Positions 1 through 5,850 of a stretch of DNA of 5,850 bases are shown here, in pieces. A program made the translations under genes and the position numbers. Each line of letters starts with the position of its first letter. Position 1 is the first letter of the stretch. Below the pieces are notes generated by a model. The model did not search any database, was not told the origin of the DNA, and saw only the letters and a program-made list of their open reading frames with translations. The DNA comes from Candidatus Sabulitectum sp. (lineage in GTDB: Bacteria > Fermentibacterota > Fermentibacteria > Fermentibacterales > JCC-6). The stretch is from the NCBI GenBank assembly GCA_023136985.1, contig JAGLQD010000306.1:1-5850 (forward strand), given 5' to 3'.

Positions 1-69
1 TCGGCTCTGTTGCTTTCGGGACGCCTCAGTTATTGTCGAGTAGGCTTTCCTGGCTGCAGGTAGTACTTT

Positions 70-882
70 TTACTGAGCTGCCTTGTACAGGTGAATGTCT
101 GTCTGGGGGAATGGTATTGGAATTCCCTCTGCGTCCAGTCTCAGTTTGATGCTCTCATTCAGCGAGAAGAAAACATCCCAGTAATCGGCAGTATTCACCC
201 ACGGTCTGACCACGAGGTTTACAGAACTGTCTGCCATTTCCACCACTCCCACAAATGGCACCGGATCCTTCAGTACTCTTTCTTCCTTTGTCAGTTCATC
301 CATGAGTATTTTCCGCACCATTCGAAGATCGCTGTCGTAGGAAACTCCCACAGTCAGATCAATTCTACGAAGCTTTTCGGCTGTGTAATTTATTATTGAG
401 CCACCGATCAGCTTGGAGTTAGGTATGATTATTTTCTTGTTGTCAACTGTTTTAAGAGTTGTTGCAAGAAGACTTATCAGTTCCACCACACCGGCATCGC
501 CACCAGCCTCAATGTAATCCCCGATCTTGAAAGGTCTGGTTACCATAAGGATCACACCGGCGGAGAGGTTGGAAAGTGATCCCTGAAGAGCCAGACCTAT
601 GGCCAGAGCAGAAGCACCCAGTATGGCAACGAAAGATGAGGTTTGAACTCCCAGCTGCCCCAGAGCGGCTATCACGATGAAAGCCATTAAAGATACATAT
701 GCGATAGAACAGGAGAAGTTTACAATGGTAGCATCCACATTCTTTTTAAGCAGAGCCTTTCTAACCGTCTTTCGGATCGCTACAGCAACCCACCGGCCAA
801 TAAGAACAATTGCCAGGGCAGTGAGTATTTTCAATCCGTAGATCGACAGCATACCAGGTAGTGAGTTAAGAAATTCTTTCAT
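70..882 (-). CDS. mscS: Small-conductance mechanosensitive ion channel (MscS family)
   Basis: Inner-membrane channel that opens under membrane tension and releases solutes during hypo-osmotic shock. The product is 270 residues, close to the 286 of E. coli MscS. Three hydrophobic segments lie near residues 12-36, 54-74 and 84-112. The third carries the pore-helix signature, with GLALQG at 96-101 followed by SLSNLSAG and RPFKIGDYI at 116-124. By alignment from memory L93 and L97 correspond to the E. coli pore leucines L105/L109, and G101 and G109 to the kink glycines G113/G121. The rest is the cytoplasmic beta and alpha/beta vestibule, ending in the family motif IPFPQTDIHL (255-264). The start at 882 is preferred over the in-frame ATG at 924 because an AGGAGG ribosome binding site ends 5 nt before it; that site would be coding with the longer start. 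The gene follows a 167-nt intergenic region and probably has its own promoter. The family call is very secure. Confidence 0.96.
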   Translation of the reverse strand: MKEFLNSLPGMLSIYGLKILTALAIVLIGRWVAVAIRKTVRKALLKKNVDATIVNFSCSIAYVSLMAFIVIAALGQLGVQTSSFVAILGASALAIGLALQGSLSNLSAGVILMVTRPFKIGDYIEAGGDAGVVELISLLATTLKTVDNKKIIIPNSKLIGGSIINYTAEKLRRIDLTVGVSYDSDLRMVRKILMDELTKEERVLKDPVPFVGVVEMADSSVNLVVRPWVNTADYWDVFFSLNESIKLRLDAEGIPIPFPQTDIHLYKAAQ

Positions 883-887
883 TCGCT

Positions 888-895
888 CCTCCTCC
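888..895 (-). promoter_or_regulatory. Ribosome binding site of mscS that fixes its start
   Basis: The minus strand reads GGAGGAGG directly upstream of the ATG at 882, with the AGGAGG core ending 5 nt before the start codon. This is a near-perfect Shine-Dalgarno sequence. It lies inside the reading frame of the longer alternative start at 924, which argues that the shorter protein is the real one. Confidence 0.8.
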
Positions 896-914
896 AGTTT
901 AGAATTGCAAAGGA

Positions 915-923
915 AGTATAGCA
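915..923 (-). promoter_or_regulatory. Putative extended -10 promoter of mscS
   Basis: The minus strand reads TGCTATACT, a TATACT -10 hexamer preceded by the TGn extension, which can compensate for a weak -35 box. The hexamer 17 bp further upstream is TTACTC, a poor -35 match. Transcription would start near 908, giving a leader of about 25 nt that just accommodates the strong ribosome binding site. This is a motif match only. Confidence 0.45.
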
Positions 924-932
924 ATTAGTTCA

Positions 933-946
933 GGGTTGAGTAACCC
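933..946. repeat. Inverted repeat GGGTT-N4-AACCC upstream of mscS
   Basis: A perfect 5-bp inverted repeat with a 4-nt spacer. It sits immediately upstream of the probable -10 element and covers the position where the -35 box would lie. It could be a small operator for a dimeric regulator or an RNA hairpin at the end of the upstream transcript. Only the symmetry is seen; the role is inference. Confidence 0.4.
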
Positions 947-979
947 GTATAGATCATTGCAGTTGATGTTACTTCAGCC

Positions 980-991
980 GAAAGCGCTTTC
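980..991. repeat. 12-bp perfect palindrome GAAAGCGCTTTC
   Basis: An uninterrupted 12-bp palindrome in the 167-nt gap between the FG-GAP gene and mscS. Its full symmetry with no spacer fits a protein-binding half-site pair better than an RNA hairpin. No specific regulator is recognised. Confidence 0.4.
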
Positions 992-1006
992 TCTATCTGC
1001 TCATGA

Positions 1007-1034
1007 GGAAACCCCGCCTTTAAGACGGGGTTCC
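1007..1034 (-). terminator. GC-rich hairpin after the FG-GAP gene, probable terminator or stabilising 3' end
   Basis: A 7-bp perfect stem (AACCCCG at 1010-1016 with CGGGGTT at 1026-1032) encloses a 9-nt loop. GG/CC pairs extend it to 1007-1034 if one base bulges. It begins about 16 nt after the TAA of the long gene, where a terminator is expected. Only three T residues follow on the minus strand, so intrinsic termination would be weak; it may instead protect the mRNA 3' end. The shape also resembles the palindromic ends of IS200/IS605-type elements, but no transposase is present here. Confidence 0.5.
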
Positions 1035-1049
1035 AGTGAAAACTATCTG

Positions 1050-4000
1050 TTACCTCACAACCACCTTCGCAGTAAATGTTGCAGTGTCATCAGACTCAAC
1101 CATGATCAGATATACACCGGCAGGCACAGTGCTTCCGGAGGAACTGCATCTGTTCCAGAGCACTTCACCGGCGGAGGATGTGCTGTTCCAGACTTTTCTG
1201 CCTGAAAGGTCGAACACACTCACAGCAAGTGGTGAACCTGCTTCAACAGAGGCTATCCGGTAGCCACCGTAAACACCTCTCTGTATTTCTATCAAAGATG
1301 AACTCTCGTCACTCAAAGAGCCGAAGACTTCAATCTCAGATGTACCGGCAACGGAGTAAACACGGATATATCGTGCTCTGCCTGTGTCAGTGTCGGTAAA
1401 GGTTCTACCGTCTACTGACAGTTCATAGCGGAGAGAGCCGGAGATGGATTGATTCATTCGGGATAACGTCACTGTATTCACGGTGAAAACTGCTCCCAGA
1501 TCGATCTCCACACAGTCAGACAACCCTGAGGGGGTATAGACTGCATCATACTCTCCATCGGTAAGTATTCTGCAACCATTCCTGTGCACCCTATCAACAG
1601 TAGAGGAGGTTCCATCAGTTATTGCAGAATGTGTGCTGGAAACAGCTATGGCCTGGGAATGAATGATTTCGCGCACTGGGCAGCCTGCTGCGATGTTGTC
1701 AGACCCGTAAAGCGGGAATTTTGCCCAGGTAGTCAACTCGGATTCATTTACTCCATCCCATGCAGTTGCACTGTAAGCTACGACTTGGAAGAGGGATATT
1801 AGATTAATAAAATCCGTGTAGGTGCTATCCCCTGCACTGACAGTAGCAATCAACTCAACAGGGCGTGGAGGAATTTTGCGGTAGATTCTGTAACTGATAA
1901 CATCAGCAGGCGGGGTAGGTATTGGCTCAAAGTCTGGATCATTCACAGACAGAGTCCAACTCAGATCTGCTGTAAAAAAGCCACCGGCCAGTTCCCCTTC
2001 ACCCTCAAAATCGGTTGGAGGAGCAGGGAATGTGAAATCACTTCCCAGTATACCGGAGTTCCTGGCATCATGCTGATACTGGCTCCAGGGAAGTGCTGCC
2101 GGCCAGCTGCTTTCCTGTGCTTCGTACACAATGATTTCACCCAGTGTATTTGCTACACAGATTTCAAGCCTGCCGTCACCGTCAATATCGTCTATTGCCG
2201 GTTGGGAAAAAGAGTTACCGATGTGTATGGGAAATCCGCCGCAAATGGATCCGTCTTGATTTAGAGCTCGCAAGTATCCATTCTCTGTGCAGAAAACAAG
2301 CTCCAGATAGTCATCTCCATCAATATCTGCCAGAGATACACCGTGTCGTACTGGGTTGCCGACATTAACCGGGAAGCCGGCAAGAGGGTTCTTTGACTCA
2401 CCGTCCCAAGCAAAAATCTCATTGGAGACAGACATAATCACATCGACGATGCCATCTCCATTGATGTCCCCTAGCGCTGGTGATGCCTTGGCACCGATTG
2501 GGCCACCGGTTAAACTCCATGAATGCTCTAGAGTGAGAGAGGGAAGACTGAAGACATACGCCTTCACAAGACCTCCCACATTAACAAAACAAGGGATAAC
2601 AACTTCGAGCGAAGGGTCATTGTCAATATCTCCGACAACCGGTGATCCGTAGACATGAGTTCCTATAATAGAGCTTGTATAAAGAATGTTACCTGTGGAT
2701 CCTGAAAGCAAATACAATTTTCCATTGCAATTAATCCCACGGTCATCAGGGGGTGGTCCTATAAGCGATGGAGAAGATGATGTACACACCAGAACCTCTG
2801 GAGTGGCATCACCGGTAACATCCACCACAATAGGAGTGCCCATTACGGACTCCCCATCATTAGCTGGATTTAAGTTGGTACTCCATATCTCGGATCCGTC
2901 TGAATCTATTGCAAAAACGCTTTGTGGTATTTCCGTGCTTGCGTACATATCAAACTGGCGGCAGGCAATTATCTCCAGAGCATCATCAGTGTCCAGATTG
3001 CAGAGAACTGGGGAGGAAAAGGCGAAGTAGCTACCAGTCAAACGCTGATCTGTTACTTCAAAGGGCCAGCCTGGCAGATCTGTTCCCCCGGAATTCCATG
3101 CCATATTGCCCCACTGGTATCCAGCACTGACATCAACAGATCCGTTACCTGTGATATCACCCAGGGCAGGAGTTAAGAGCAAGTTCTCAAAAGTGGGTAG
3201 ATAAGCGGTATTTGATCTGGGCCATCCGGCCAAGAGAGAACCATCATGATTATAAACGTAAACAGTGCCTTCTTCAGTCTGAACGGCAAGCTCCATGTAT
3301 CCATCGCCGTCAATGTCAGCAATGGCTATTGATCCACGGATGGGTTCAGGAAGGGTTACTGACCATTCAAAATCAATCCCAAAAGAAAGACTGAGTGAAT
3401 GGTGGGTGTCGGGGGTGGAAGAGCCCGGTACTGAACCGATACCATCAGGGTTCATAAGGGATAAACCAACAACATCAGTTGCACTCACAGAAAGAATGTA
3501 TTCACCCTTGCCGGTGTCTGTAGGCATTGTTACCTCACCGGCCCATGTATCGTTTGGAACAACTGAGCTGCTCCATTCACCATTGCCTATTGAGAGTGGA
3601 CCCAGTGAAGCAGACAAAGAGCCGGTTGTCATTGATTCAGTGAACCAGAGAATTACCTGCAATTCTGCTCCAGCAGGGGCAGGAATACCAGGGGAAACAT
3701 CCAATTCTGCGGAAAGACCGTCGGGTATCCACTCGGCGTGGTAATAAGTCTGATCGGTTTCGAGATCAATTATGGAGACTTTACGGAGGGCGGGGGAGAA
3801 GTTGTGGAGTTCGCAGCTGAGGTTTTCAGAGGATTCCGGGAAAGTAACAGTCTCATCGTGAGCATAACATGTAACATCAAGCTGATATGCACCATCGGGA
3901 AAAGCAGCCAATACTGGATTATTTGTTTCACCTGAATACAGATGATTACTGTTTGTCTGCCAGGAGTTTTCTTGAATGTTGTCAATCCCAAGGTTCTCCC

Positions 4001-4178
4001 AAGCCTGTGTATCACCACAGTTGGTAAGGCAGAATATCAAGCCATCATGGTCACCAGCACTTGGTCCATAGTCATACATATCATCCAGATCGTGTCTGAA
4101 ATAGAGCTGCCAGACCTTTTCGTTTTCCTGATTGTTAAGAGGGCAATTGAAGTTAACTAAGTACTTCTCCAGCAGCAT
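1050..4178 (-). CDS. FG-GAP / FN3 / discoidin-like protein with C-terminal sorting-like domain; likely C-terminal part of the M23 protein
   Basis: The frame encodes 1,042 residues from the ATG at 4178, but it is open in the same phase from 4211, right after the TGA that ends the M23 frame. From the N-terminus: beta-rich region (1-110), Ig-like stretch (about 120-250), eight FG-GAP/VCBS-type repeats with Ca-loop-like motifs such as DIDGDG (281-673), a closing WSQYQHDARNSG segment (698-709), an FN3-like domain (about 716-825), an F5/8 type C (discoidin-like) domain (about 837-954) and a C-terminal domain with FDLSGRKVW and VPAGVYLIMV (975-1042) like type IX sorting or FlgD-like Ig domains. The ATG has only a weak AGGT upstream and the product would lack a signal peptide, which conflicts with its extracellular domains. 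Both facts suggest it was made as the continuation of the M23 protein. Probable role: surface or secreted binding protein. The domain calls come from motif reading; a separate gene start at 4178 is doubtful. Confidence 0.8.
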   Translation of the reverse strand: MLLEKYLVNFNCPLNNQENEKVWQLYFRHDLDDMYDYGPSAGDHDGLIFCLTNCGDTQAWENLGIDNIQENSWQTNSNHLYSGETNNPVLAAFPDGAYQLDVTCYAHDETVTFPESSENLSCELHNFSPALRKVSIIDLETDQTYYHAEWIPDGLSAELDVSPGIPAPAGAELQVILWFTESMTTGSLSASLGPLSIGNGEWSSSVVPNDTWAGEVTMPTDTGKGEYILSVSATDVVGLSLMNPDGIGSVPGSSTPDTHHSLSLSFGIDFEWSVTLPEPIRGSIAIADIDGDGYMELAVQTEEGTVYVYNHDGSLLAGWPRSNTAYLPTFENLLLTPALGDITGNGSVDVSAGYQWGNMAWNSGGTDLPGWPFEVTDQRLTGSYFAFSSPVLCNLDTDDALEIIACRQFDMYASTEIPQSVFAIDSDGSEIWSTNLNPANDGESVMGTPIVVDVTGDATPEVLVCTSSSPSLIGPPPDDRGINCNGKLYLLSGSTGNILYTSSIIGTHVYGSPVVGDIDNDPSLEVVIPCFVNVGGLVKAYVFSLPSLTLEHSWSLTGGPIGAKASPALGDINGDGIVDVIMSVSNEIFAWDGESKNPLAGFPVNVGNPVRHGVSLADIDGDDYLELVFCTENGYLRALNQDGSICGGFPIHIGNSFSQPAIDDIDGDGRLEICVANTLGEIIVYEAQESSWPAALPWSQYQHDARNSGILGSDFTFPAPPTDFEGEGELAGGFFTADLSWTLSVNDPDFEPIPTPPADVISYRIYRKIPPRPVELIATVSAGDSTYTDFINLISLFQVVAYSATAWDGVNESELTTWAKFPLYGSDNIAAGCPVREIIHSQAIAVSSTHSAITDGTSSTVDRVHRNGCRILTDGEYDAVYTPSGLSDCVEIDLGAVFTVNTVTLSRMNQSISGSLRYELSVDGRTFTDTDTGRARYIRVYSVAGTSEIEVFGSLSDESSSLIEIQRGVYGGYRIASVEAGSPLAVSVFDLSGRKVWNSTSSAGEVLWNRCSSSGSTVPAGVYLIMVESDDTATFTAKVVVR
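2160..3317 (-). repeat. Eight FG-GAP/VCBS-type repeats within the long gene
   Basis: Eight copies of an Asp-rich ten-residue motif recur every 46-64 residues. They begin at residues 288, 341, 394, 453, 517, 571, 618 and 664 of the frame counted from the ATG at 4178. Examples are DIDGDGYMEL, DINGDGIVDV and DIDGDGRLEI; copies 3, 4 and 5 are more degenerate (NLDTDD, DVTGDA, DIDNDP). Each is usually preceded by a small-residue strand such as SPALG or SPVVG and followed by a strand-turn-strand. In integrin-like beta-propellers such loops bind calcium and each repeat is one blade. The repeats are diverged at DNA level, so they are old duplications. Confidence 0.85.
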
Positions 4179-4195
4179 TTCAAGACCTGCAACTG
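4170..4195 (-). other. SECIS-like hairpin just downstream of the in-frame TGA
   Basis: On the minus strand CAGTTGCA (4195-4188) pairs with TGCTGCTG (4177-4170) as eight positions with one T-T mismatch and one G-T wobble, closing a 10-nt loop that starts GGT. The loop guanines lie 25-26 nt after the TGA at 4214-4212. Bacterial SECIS elements are hairpins right after UGA with a G near the start of the apical loop. The stretch GTTGCAGGTCT also matches, as remembered, the core of the E. coli fdhF SECIS. The match may be chance: the paired bases are coding and no selenocysteine machinery is visible. Confidence 0.2.
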
Positions 4196-4211
4196 TTTCC
4201 CGTTGGATATT

Positions 4212-4214
4212 TCA
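4212..4214 (-). other. In-frame TGA joining the M23 and FG-GAP reading frames
   Basis: This TGA is the only interruption in a phase that is otherwise open from 5042 to the TAA at 1052-1050. The flanking sequence reads APERIK, stop, NIQRETV. Many M23 proteins continue into a beta-sandwich whose first strand resembles (Y)xIxYxI, which would place an aromatic residue at the stop; TGG (Trp) is one base away. TGA seems to be a normal stop here, because the upstream propeller gene ends in TGA directly before the next start. Nonsense mutation, sequencing error, programmed readthrough and selenocysteine all remain possible. Confidence 0.75.
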
Positions 4215-5042
4215 TTTGATTCTTTCCGGAGCAAGATCATTCCTGCCGCATTCAGGAGTGGTGTTTTGGCCAACGCCGCTCAGGCCGAAACCGAAGAATA
4301 CATCTACCTCACCGTAAAGCAAGTATTTATCCATCATGATGCTTATCACATCCCCGGTGCTCTCCGGCCAAGAGGAGTGTGGCATATCTTCCAGAAAGAA
4401 GTACTCAAAATCGTTTGTGTATCCTTCAGGATTGAATGTCCAGGTGTAGTTTGAACCGGTTGGAGTTGGAGTAAGGTAGTCCAGTGGGTTCACATAGCAC
4501 CAGTTGTCGAAATCCCAAGTTGTCCATTTGAAGTGCGTATGCCTGGTGTCTGGACCCAGCTGCATTGCTGCAATAAAATCTCCTTCAGTTATAGTATCCC
4601 ATTCTTCCCACTGGTCGGGAGAAAAGTAGGGATCAGAGAGGTGTTCATAACACCAACCATAATCTTCATGGTCTAATTCGCTAGTACCAGCCGTTGTTAC
4701 AACGGCATATTCATAGTATCCTCTTTCGTAATCCTGTATTATTCGTGTGATTACAACATCCGGGGGGGTCGGTTCTTTAATGCCATGTACGCACCTTACC
4801 AATGTGGTTCCCAATGGTGGCTCTGTCCAAGCATCAAAATCGATGCCGCAGTGAAAACTACCAAGATCCCAGTTATTTTGCGGATCACCATAACTGTTCA
4901 TCAAAGTTTTTGTGGAATTCATTATGGTTTCAGTTGAGCCCACTGGCCATGGAACCATTGTTGGGGCATTGGCATACGAAATCATCGAGAGAACACAGAT
5001 TAAAATAGCGATTAATAAGTGACTAAACATGCGTGTTTTCAT
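4212..5042 (-). CDS. Secreted M23-family (LytM-type) zinc metallopeptidase domain protein
   Basis: Predicted extracytoplasmic endopeptidase; family members usually cut peptidoglycan cross-bridges or stem peptides. The frame gives 276 residues. Residues 1-26 form a signal peptide (MKTR, then a hydrophobic core LLIAILICVLSMI, then an ANA cleavage site). The M23 signatures are complete: HCGID at 64-68 (the HxxxD zinc ligands H64 and D68), YEHLS at 132-136 (H134) and HTHFKW at 168-173 (the HxH pair H168/H170), followed by VNPLDYL (184-190). After the domain, residues 244-276 start a beta-sandwich segment (VDVFFGFG, GRNDLAPERIK) that is cut by TGA and continues in phase downstream. The ATG at 5042 is chosen over the GTG at 5051 because AGGTGA lies 5 nt before it and the signal peptide then starts with MKTR. 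It is probably coupled to the upstream propeller gene. M23 assignment is from motifs; the substrate is unknown. Confidence 0.88.
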   Translation of the reverse strand: MKTRMFSHLLIAILICVLSMISYANAPTMVPWPVGSTETIMNSTKTLMNSYGDPQNNWDLGSFHCGIDFDAWTEPPLGTTLVRCVHGIKEPTPPDVVITRIIQDYERGYYEYAVVTTAGTSELDHEDYGWCYEHLSDPYFSPDQWEEWDTITEGDFIAAMQLGPDTRHTHFKWTTWDFDNWCYVNPLDYLTPTPTGSNYTWTFNPEGYTNDFEYFFLEDMPHSSWPESTGDVISIMMDKYLLYGEVDVFFGFGLSGVGQNTTPECGRNDLAPERIK

Positions 5043-5047
5043 CAAAA

Positions 5048-5053
5048 TCACCT
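5048..5053 (-). promoter_or_regulatory. Ribosome binding site of the M23 gene containing the upstream stop codon
   Basis: The minus strand reads AGGTGA and then 5 nt before the ATG at 5042. The TGA inside it (5050-5048) is the stop of the propeller gene, so terminating ribosomes are placed on the next initiation site. A second purine run, GGAAGG (5056-5051), overlaps it. The arrangement implies translational coupling and favours 5042 over the GTG at 5051 as the start. Confidence 0.75.
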
Positions 5054-5850
5054 TCCTTCAATTTGCATTACAATCAGAGGAAGTCCGTTCGCTTCAGGGG
5101 GTAGTCCACAAAAAGGAGAAGGTGCTCCATAAGCAGCATCTTGCGGGTTAGTTATCAAGAATAATCCGTTCGGTGAAAACTCAGCCTCAAGTGGATATGT
5201 GTGAATACTGGCTAGCATTTCCTCAGAATAGAAAATTGTGTTATCCTTTTCTAAACTAAGATATCGATGGTATGAAGCTTCATCTCCAAGGTGTGTTATT
5301 GAAGAGGTTATACCAATATTACTGACACAAGCGTATGATGAGTATGAGGAAAAGTTATTGCGTAATGCATTGAATGGAAGCACTATCTGCTCATCGGTTT
5401 CCAGATCAAAAATTCTATCTGTAGTATTTCCACTCAAAGCCAGGTTGCTTCCATTTGAAGAGAAGCGGAATCTGAAGGTGTTTTGATCCCATACAGGTTT
5501 TTCCAACATTGTTGATTCACCGGTTTCACAATTTACCAGGCAGATATTTCCGCCTTCGGCTTTATGACAGAGAAAATGGCCATCTTGCGTAATGACTCCC
5601 TTTTTAGAGTAGTGAAGGTTAAGTTGAGTGTTAACTGTTTGAATGAAGTCTCCAGAACCGGTGAAAAGTTCAACATTGACATTGTACTGTATTGGTTCTT
5701 CATGAGTTCTTATACGATCTTCTGTAAAGGAAAATGCTGCAATTGTACCGTCAGCAGATAATGCAACATCATACTTTCCAATATTGCTTAGTGGAATTTC
5801 TCTAAAGAATCCATCTGGTGAAAGAAAGCATGCATAAGGTTGTCTGTCAG
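5048..5850 (-). CDS. Beta-propeller (WD40/PD40-like) repeat protein, 5' end outside the window
   Basis: The frame has no stop from the window edge (first full codon 5848-5846) to the TGA at 5050-5048, giving 266 visible residues; the ATG at 5509 is internal. Several blade-like motifs recur: LSPDGFF, LSADGTIAAFSF, TQDGHFLC, FSSNGSNLALSG and FSPNGLFLIT. Each is an (S/T)xDG or SxNG turn followed by a hydrophobic strand, as in WD40-like/PD40 propellers of the TolB type. Between them are strand pairs such as ICLVNCETGES and RIFDLETDEQIVL, typical of blades that list a value against a label. There is no catalytic motif. It precedes the M23 gene with its stop inside that gene's ribosome binding site, so both are probably one operon. 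The signal peptide, if any, lies outside the window. The specific function and binding partner are unknown. Confidence 0.75.
   Translation of the reverse strand, partial: DRQPYACFLSPDGFFREIPLSNIGKYDVALSADGTIAAFSFTEDRIRTHEEPIQYNVNVELFTGSGDFIQTVNTQLNLHYSKKGVITQDGHFLCHKAEGGNICLVNCETGESTMLEKPVWDQNTFRFRFSSNGSNLALSGNTTDRIFDLETDEQIVLPFNALRNNFSSYSSYACVSNIGITSSITHLGDEASYHRYLSLEKDNTIFYSEEMLASIHTYPLEAEFSPNGLFLITNPQDAAYGAPSPFCGLPPEANGLPLIVMQIEGR

Noticed and set aside
1..69. The 69 nt downstream of mscS
   Set aside because: It contains only a 4-bp CCTG/CAGG hairpin and no convincing terminator or coding start. It is too short to assign.
883..924. N-terminal extension of MscS from the ATG at 924
   Set aside because: The extension would contain the strong Shine-Dalgarno sequence in its codons, and the probable -10 element at 915-920 overlaps it. 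The start at 882 fits the family's length and the signals better.
2160..3317. CRISPR-like or tandem DNA repeat reading of the periodic motif
   Set aside because: The periodicity is at protein level, in multiples of codons, with diverged DNA. It is explained by FG-GAP repeats.
936..3744. Many plus-strand open frames opposite the long FG-GAP gene
   Set aside because: They overlap a minus-strand gene with clear domains, show no family motifs of their own and are of low-complexity composition. They are antisense shadows.
3770..4018. Minus-strand 82-residue frame in another phase
   Set aside because: It lies wholly inside the N-terminal part of the long FG-GAP frame, has no ribosome binding site that I can see and no recognisable domain.
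4212..5042. Alternative genetic code with TGA read as Trp or Gly throughout
   Set aside because: The propeller gene ends in TGA right before the next start in a normal coupled junction, Trp is encoded by TGG elsewhere, and no other in-frame TGA interrupts these genes.
5043..5051. GTG start at 5051 for the M23 gene
   Set aside because: It overlaps the upstream stop and the Shine-Dalgarno sequence itself. The ATG at 5042 has correct spacing and yields a standard signal peptide.

Overview
This window is 5.85 kb of densely coding bacterial DNA with every supportable gene on the minus strand, so it is transcribed from the right edge to the left. No RNA gene, CRISPR array or intact mobile element was seen. 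The strongest hint about the organism is a large secreted protein that carries FG-GAP repeats, a fibronectin III-like domain, a discoidin-like domain and a C-terminal segment resembling type IX secretion sorting / FlgD-like domains. That combination is typical of the Bacteroidetes-Chlorobi-Fibrobacteres (FCB) superphylum and allied candidate phyla. The assignment is an inference from architecture; no marker gene is present.

Layout, in transcription order. (1) 5850-5048: the 3' part of a beta-propeller (WD40/PD40-like) protein. Its frame is open to the window edge, well beyond the first internal ATG at 5509. (2) 5042-4212: a secreted M23 (LytM/lysostaphin-type) zinc metallopeptidase with all its metal-ligand motifs. 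Its ribosome binding site contains the stop codon of gene 1, so the two are probably translationally coupled. (3) 4211-1050: a very long reading frame in exactly the same phase as gene 2, separated from it only by one TGA codon (4214-4212). It encodes a beta-sandwich region, an Ig-like region, eight FG-GAP-type repeats, an FN3-like domain, an F5/8 type C-like domain and the C-terminal sorting-like domain. Genes 2 and 3 read as one protein of about 1,330 residues with an internal UGA. (4) 1049-883: a 167-nt intergenic region unusually rich in palindromes, including a terminator-like hairpin just after the long gene and a probable promoter for the next gene. (5) 882-70: a mechanosensitive channel of the small MscS class, probably its own transcription unit.

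How the parts fit: the propeller protein and the M23/FG-GAP protein look like one operon for extracytoplasmic proteins. The peptidase region would act on peptidoglycan or other peptides, and the FG-GAP and discoidin-like domains would give adhesion or ligand binding. MscS is an unrelated osmotic safety valve downstream.

The point most worth checking is the in-frame UGA. It may be a nonsense mutation or sequencing error (most likely at a former TGG), a programmed readthrough site, or, less likely, a selenocysteine codon. A hairpin with GG at the start of its loop lies at the distance expected for a bacterial SECIS element, which keeps the last option open.
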